In this document: piece after piece, positions 26,036 to 29,576 of the stretch
Position numbering within the stretch: the stretch's first letter is position 1
How the letters are laid out: each line of letters opens with the position of its first letter
From: Planctomycetota bacterium
GTDB lineage: Bacteria; Planctomycetota; Planctomycetia; Pirellulales; Lacipirellulaceae
DNA length: 29,576 nucleotides
Assembly: GCA_024278035.1 (NCBI GenBank)
Contig: JAJRUA010000304.1
Coordinates: forward strand, 1-29,576
Direction of reading: 5' to 3'
Position numbers and translations under genes: made by a program
Notes under the pieces: generated by a model
What the model was told of the DNA's origin: nothing
The model's input: only the letters and a program-made list of their open reading frames with translations
Database searches by the model: none

Positions 26036-28678
26036 ATGGAACCGACTTCACGACAGAGTTTGATTTCTTTCTTGCTAGTTATTTCGGCAGCCTGCTTCTT
26101 GCCACAGCCGGCCAACTCTGCCGAGTATCAGCGTGCAGTCATCCGGATTGGTGCAAGGGCCAATGCCGTCGAAAAAAACATTGCCAAGCTGCTTAGCACT
26201 CGACTCAGCGAAACAAGCCAAGTTGTCGTGCGACTGGAAAGCGAAACGAAAACCGGTCCAGCCGCCGAAAACGAATTGCTCATCCTCCTAGGTACGTCCG
26301 ACACTCATGACGAAATCGCCCAGGTTCTCAAGTCAAACACCATTCATCCCCCCACCGAAAACGATCCTGGCCCCGAAGGGTTTTTGCTAAGGCTACTGCC
26401 TGATTCCTCCTCCCCTACCCTCGTGGCTGCTGGCGTTGACTCCCGAGGCTGTCTCTATGCGGTGGGCGAGATTTTGCGTCGTGTCGTTTTTGATGACGAC
26501 GTTTTCGAGCTGCCCGATCGCCTTGATTCTCGCTCCGCCCCGGCATTCGAGATCCGCGGCACGCAGTATGGCCAGAGCCATGTGGCAAAAAAGCTTGCCC
26601 ACGTTCGCGATTGGACAGACGAAGAAACCGAGCGGATGATTTTGGACTACGCCTTGGCTGGTGCCAATATCTTTACTACGGGCCCTGGCCCGATGTTTGA
26701 CTTCATCAAATCGTACGGCCTGATGACTCAAGGCGGTTTCGGCGCTAACATTGGTAGCGACCCTAAGCATCCCGAGTGGAACGCCTTCGAATCGATCGGA
26801 CGGATTGGGTATGTTTGTCTCTCTGAGCCCGGCGCACGTGAATTTATGCTTCGTAAGTGTGAATCGAAATTCAAAAATAGCCCCACTTACGACCTCGTGA
26901 AATTCCAAGGCGGCGACGGCGGCGGCTGCGAGTGCGATCGTTGCAATCCGTATGGTAAAAAATTTATTTGCTTGGTCGAGAAAATGGCTGCGATTATCCA
27001 TCGCTATCACCCCACCACTCGAGTGTATTTCACCAATCAAAAATTCGACGACCAAGACGACCAAGCGATTTTCGACTACCTCAACGAAAAACCCCGCGAT
27101 TGGCTCTGGGCTTGGGGCTACGGACCAGGATCAGACGCAACAAGCTGGCAACCGGGCCACCGCCAGACGCATCGTATGGATTTGTTTCGTTATCCTGGCT
27201 TCGGCCCCTACGGTTTGTATCCCAAAGAGATTTTGCATCAGATGCCTAAGCGACATGCCCTACTCTTTTACAACGAGATCACGCACTGGAAGTATGCCCA
27301 ACATGCCTACATTCAGATGTACCCCCGGGCCGATCGAAACGGCGATCTGCCGCCCCCTTGGAGTCATGAAATCTATGAGCGTCAGCCTGACCAAGCACTC
27401 ACCATGGTTTACAATCGCCTCTCCTTTTACGCTTGGCCTCGTTTCTATCATCGTGTCTTCAACGATCTGATGCCCTACGGCGTAGGGGACATCACCCATT
27501 CCAGCGGACACCACGACCATTTCAATCAATGGATGTGGCAACGCCTGCTCTGGGCACCGCGAACGACCGTCCAGGAGGTCGTCGACGAATATTGCAAAAC
27601 TTGGTTTGGTCCGGAGGCTGCGCCCAAGATGGCCGAGGCTCTGTTCTTGCTCGAAGAAAACCTAGCAGAACAACCCGGTACGCCACTCAAGGATAAACAA
27701 GGAATATCTCACTACTACGATCTGGTCAAACAAGCCGGCGAGCTGATGCCTGCCCAGCGGATGAAACAAAACTGGCTTTGGCGAATGCACATGCAAAAGG
27801 CGGCCTTAGATTGCTATGTACAACTCTCTGTTCGACAACAACACGAATTGCAATCTCGGGTCGAGCAGCATCTCGCCAAGTCGCTAGACTCGCCTGACCT
27901 TAATGCGGCAATCGGCCAAGTATTTCCCTGGTTCGACCAGTTGGAAGAATCCTCCCAGATGGTCAGCTTGCGAGCAGAGGCTGGCCGCTTAGGCGAACAA
28001 AGCAATCAGCTTTATGGTGTTCGCAACGACGGCTATTTTAATCTTGAACACGATTTCCTTGGCTTAGGCTGGCTGAAACGTCAGCTTGAACGCGCCCGCA
28101 GCGCCCCGGCAGAGGAAAAACTCGAATTGCTCTCGATGATTGTCGATTACGAAAACCCTGGCAAAGGAGGCTCTTACGACAACCTCGGCACGGCAAACGT
28201 CGCCCCGCACGTTACCTTTGGCTATCCCTACGACCACGGCCAGCCCTACGTCTCGGAAATGTTGGCCGAGGGAAATCGCCCCAGCCAACGCTCGATGCAT
28301 TTTACTCAGCACGAAGATCAAGGCGTCACGCTTAAATATCAAGACCTTGACCCTGCTGCCACTTATCGAATTCGATTCACGCTGGTTCGTCCCTGGTTTC
28401 AAGAGCGTTACCGCATGCGAATGAATCAAAAATCCCAAACCATCTTCGCCGACGAGCATGTTTTAGCTCAGGATGTTGAGCTGCCTGAGAAGATGAGCGA
28501 TTTTTTCACTTACGAAATCCCCCTAGCAGCTACGCGTGACGGAAAACTTACCATCCGCTTCGCCCGCGGCAAAGATGTTGCCCGTGGCGATCGAGTCACG
28601 GTCGAGCAATGGCGAAATTCCGGCGGCTGGGGAACACTGGTCTCCGAAGCCTGGCTGATGAAAAACGAGGAAAATTGA
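26036..28678 (+). CDS. Large exported glycoside-hydrolase-like protein (GH20/GH67 N-domain, DUF4838-like)
   Basis: This is an 880-residue exported protein. A signal peptide (about 1-28) precedes a small alpha/beta domain (about 33-165) with ENELLILLGTSD and GVDSRGCLYAVGEILRR, like the N-terminal domain of GH20 hexosaminidases and GH67 glucuronidases. A barrel-like region follows, with AFEIRGTQYGQS and the cysteine motif GGDGGGCECDRCNPYG. The helical region EYCKTWFGPEAAPKM recalls DUF4838-type proteins. A beta-rich C-terminal domain (about 700-880) ends the protein. The catalytic residues cannot be assigned by eye. AAAGGA precedes the ATG, which lies 30 nt after the sulfatase gene, so the genes are probably one operon. 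It probably acts on the same polysaccharide. Confidence 0.78.
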   Translation: MEPTSRQSLISFLLVISAACFLPQPANSAEYQRAVIRIGARANAVEKNIAKLLSTRLSETSQVVVRLESETKTGPAAENELLILLGTSDTHDEIAQVLKSNTIHPPTENDPGPEGFLLRLLPDSSSPTLVAAGVDSRGCLYAVGEILRRVVFDDDVFELPDRLDSRSAPAFEIRGTQYGQSHVAKKLAHVRDWTDEETERMILDYALAGANIFTTGPGPMFDFIKSYGLMTQGGFGANIGSDPKHPEWNAFESIGRIGYVCLSEPGAREFMLRKCESKFKNSPTYDLVKFQGGDGGGCECDRCNPYGKKFICLVEKMAAIIHRYHPTTRVYFTNQKFDDQDDQAIFDYLNEKPRDWLWAWGYGPGSDATSWQPGHRQTHRMDLFRYPGFGPYGLYPKEILHQMPKRHALLFYNEITHWKYAQHAYIQMYPRADRNGDLPPPWSHEIYERQPDQALTMVYNRLSFYAWPRFYHRVFNDLMPYGVGDITHSSGHHDHFNQWMWQRLLWAPRTTVQEVVDEYCKTWFGPEAAPKMAEALFLLEENLAEQPGTPLKDKQGISHYYDLVKQAGELMPAQRMKQNWLWRMHMQKAALDCYVQLSVRQQHELQSRVEQHLAKSLDSPDLNAAIGQVFPWFDQLEESSQMVSLRAEAGRLGEQSNQLYGVRNDGYFNLEHDFLGLGWLKRQLERARSAPAEEKLELLSMIVDYENPGKGGSYDNLGTANVAPHVTFGYPYDHGQPYVSEMLAEGNRPSQRSMHFTQHEDQGVTLKYQDLDPAATYRIRFTLVRPWFQERYRMRMNQKSQTIFADEHVLAQDVELPEKMSDFFTYEIPLAATRDGKLTIRFARGKDVARGDRVTVEQWRNSGGWGTLVSEAWLMKNEEN

Positions 28679-28883
28679 TTATTGATTCGGGAGCAAAAGC
28701 GGAAAGCCGGGAGTGCTCGTAGCTGCCGACTTTTGTCAGGTTGCTTTGGTGACAAATGGACAAAACTCCAGGGTTGGTCCTTGGTAAATCACTTGTTTTC
28801 TAGCCTTTCTGGCTGCTGTCGAGGGTGAGTTTTGGCACGAAATCGTGACATGTGCGTTGAGTGGACAAAATTATTGGGTCTGG

Positions 28884-28921
28884 AGGACCATGGGACAGTA
28901 GGACTGGGGGACGATGGGACT
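28884..28921. repeat. Quasi-tandem GGGAC/GGACxxTGGGAC repeat
   Basis: AGGACCATGGGACAGTAGGAC is followed by TGGGGGACGATGGGACT. Units of 8-11 nt share GGAC or GGGAC, so this is a short degenerate tandem repeat. No coding frame uses it. Confidence 0.55.
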
Positions 28922-28923
28922 GA

Positions 28924-28944
28924 AACCACGAAACGCACGAAAAG
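28924..28944. repeat. Dispersed repeat of the ACGAAAcgCACGAAAAG type
   Basis: AACCACGAAACGCACGAAAAG fits a degenerate class of short intergenic repeats that I recall from several bacterial genomes. It directly follows the GGGAC repeat and precedes the REP-like palindrome by 4 nt. Confidence 0.45.
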
Positions 28945-28948
28945 ATTG

Positions 28949-28970
28949 TAGCCGGACTGCCACGCAGTCC
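28949..28970. repeat. REP-like dispersed palindrome, copy 3
   Basis: The core GGACTGCCACGCAGTCC is a perfect 7-bp stem around CAC. Its stem differs from the copies at 8929 and 11561 partly by paired changes, while the ACCGG/AGCCGG prefix and the CACGC centre are kept. Confidence 0.65.
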
Positions 28971-29104
28971 TGGGATCCTCAGTGGCATGGTCAAGGGACC
29001 TGGGGAGTTTTTAAGTTGTCAAAGAACATTTGCTGCAAGGTACGGTTCTTATTATTGCCATGCTAAGGTCGATTGCGAGCGTTATTTTTGGCCGCGCAAG
29101 AGGC

Positions 29105-29135
29105 GTGGAACGCAGAGTGCGCAGAGGGACGCAGA
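29105..29135. repeat. CGCAGAG quasi-tandem repeat
   Basis: GTGGAACGCAGAGTGCGCAG continues AGGGACGCAGA. Three CGCAGA units repeat at a 10-nt period. It resembles a widespread class of degenerate intergenic repeats of unknown function. Confidence 0.5.
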
Positions 29136-29419
29136 TTTTTTGCTGCGGTATGCTCCGACAAGCTTTTCGGACATGAATCAATCGACTGCATTTATTGTAC
29201 AGTATTGAGTGGGTTCTGTGGCAAAGGTTTTTCAGTCAGGCGGCACAGGTGTAAACGCTGTATTGGATAGAGCGGGGGAACTGGCCTAGCACATCAAAAA
29301 CTAAGACCATCGCTGTCCCCGTTTCCTTCCTGAATTTCCAGATCGCTCGTTAGCTGATCGCGTCTTGTCGCTGCCTCGCTAATTTGGTGACGCGACTTTT
29401 TACACCCTACGCCATGACG

Positions 29420-29576
29420 TCATCCGCCCTCTTGGAAACCTGGATAAAGCGTCATTCCTCCGTCGACGTATAACGTGGTGCCGATGATATAGTCGGAAGC
29501 ATCGGACGCCAACCAAACGGCCGTACGACCGATATCGATAGGATCGCCGACCCGCCCATAAGGAATCAACGTAAGA
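29420..29576 (-). CDS. SDR-family oxidoreductase, C-terminal end (partial)
   Basis: The gene runs off the window end, and only its last 51 codons and stop (TGA, at 29420-29422) are visible. The reading LIPYGRVGDPIDIGRTAV, then WLASDASDYIIGTTLYVDGG and MTLYPGFQEGG is the classical SDR C-terminus, close to glucose 1-dehydrogenase-type enzymes. The NAD-binding and catalytic parts lie outside the window. It is convergent with the glycan cluster. Confidence 0.88.
   Translation of the reverse strand, partial: LTLIPYGRVGDPIDIGRTAVWLASDASDYIIGTTLYVDGGMTLYPGFQEGG

Larger units (their letters stand above)
28679..29419. other. Gene-free interval of about 740 bp rich in dispersed repeats
   Basis: No frame on either strand looks like a real protein. 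The interval contains at least four different short repeat types (28884-28921, 28924-28944, 28949-28970 and 29105-29135), listed separately. It separates the glycan cluster from a minus-strand SDR gene. Confidence 0.6.

Noticed and set aside
1..29576. CRISPR array, tRNA, rRNA or riboswitch
   Set aside because: I found no regularly spaced repeats with unique spacers, no tRNA cloverleaf sequence, no rRNA segment and no recognisable riboswitch core on either strand, within the limits of reading by eye.

Overview
The window looks like a planctomycete chromosome, probably of the Pirellulales type. The pointers are two secreted sulfatases among many exported glycan-active proteins, a duplicated beta-sandwich secreted protein, a SHOCT membrane protein upstream of clpX, Tat-exported enzymes, and intergenic DNA rich in palindromic and quasi-tandem dispersed repeats. 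This assignment rests on recognising protein families. No rRNA or tRNA is present to confirm it.

Layout. (1) 1-4140: a secreted 585-residue protein of unknown function on the minus strand, then a small SHOCT membrane protein, a frameshifted zinc-ribbon-like small gene and clpX on the plus strand. A strong terminator and a 130-bp nested palindrome follow. (2) 4510-15309: a catabolic locus. A sodium:solute symporter (minus) diverges from a plus-strand run of HpcH/HpaI aldolase, SDR dehydrogenase, AstE/aspartoacylase-type zinc hydrolase, threonine-synthase-like PLP enzyme and a canonical sulfatase. An enolase-superfamily enzyme and a Tat-exported amidohydrolase face it on the minus strand. A small leaderless hypothetical gene and a secreted PDZ-thioredoxin fusion lie between. 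(3) 15356-20349: a decayed mobile-element zone. It holds a MITE-like palindrome, a frameshifted IS4-family element, an intact-looking AbrB/PIN toxin-antitoxin pair, an IS5 half-element, an IS630 element with two nonsense codons, and the 3' stub of a CehA/McbA-like metallohydrolase. (4) 20453-28678: five tightly spaced plus-strand genes for exported glycan-active proteins: a BNR sialidase-like propeller, a GH5-like hydrolase cut by an in-frame amber codon, a BNR_4 propeller, an atypical sulfatase and an 880-residue glycoside-hydrolase-like protein. (5) 28679-29576: a gene-free stretch built from several dispersed repeat types, then the 3' end of an SDR gene running off the window on the minus strand.

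How the genes may work together (inference). Region 4 would strip sulfate and sugars from an extracellular sulfated polysaccharide. Region 2 would import and break down an acidic or acylated product: symporter, then deacylase, dehydrogenase, enolase-type and lactonase-type steps, and a class II aldolase. The substrate cannot be named from sequence alone. Several genes show recent decay (frameshifts, nonsense codons, IS-mediated deletion), so the 15.3-23.1 kb interval appears to be eroding.
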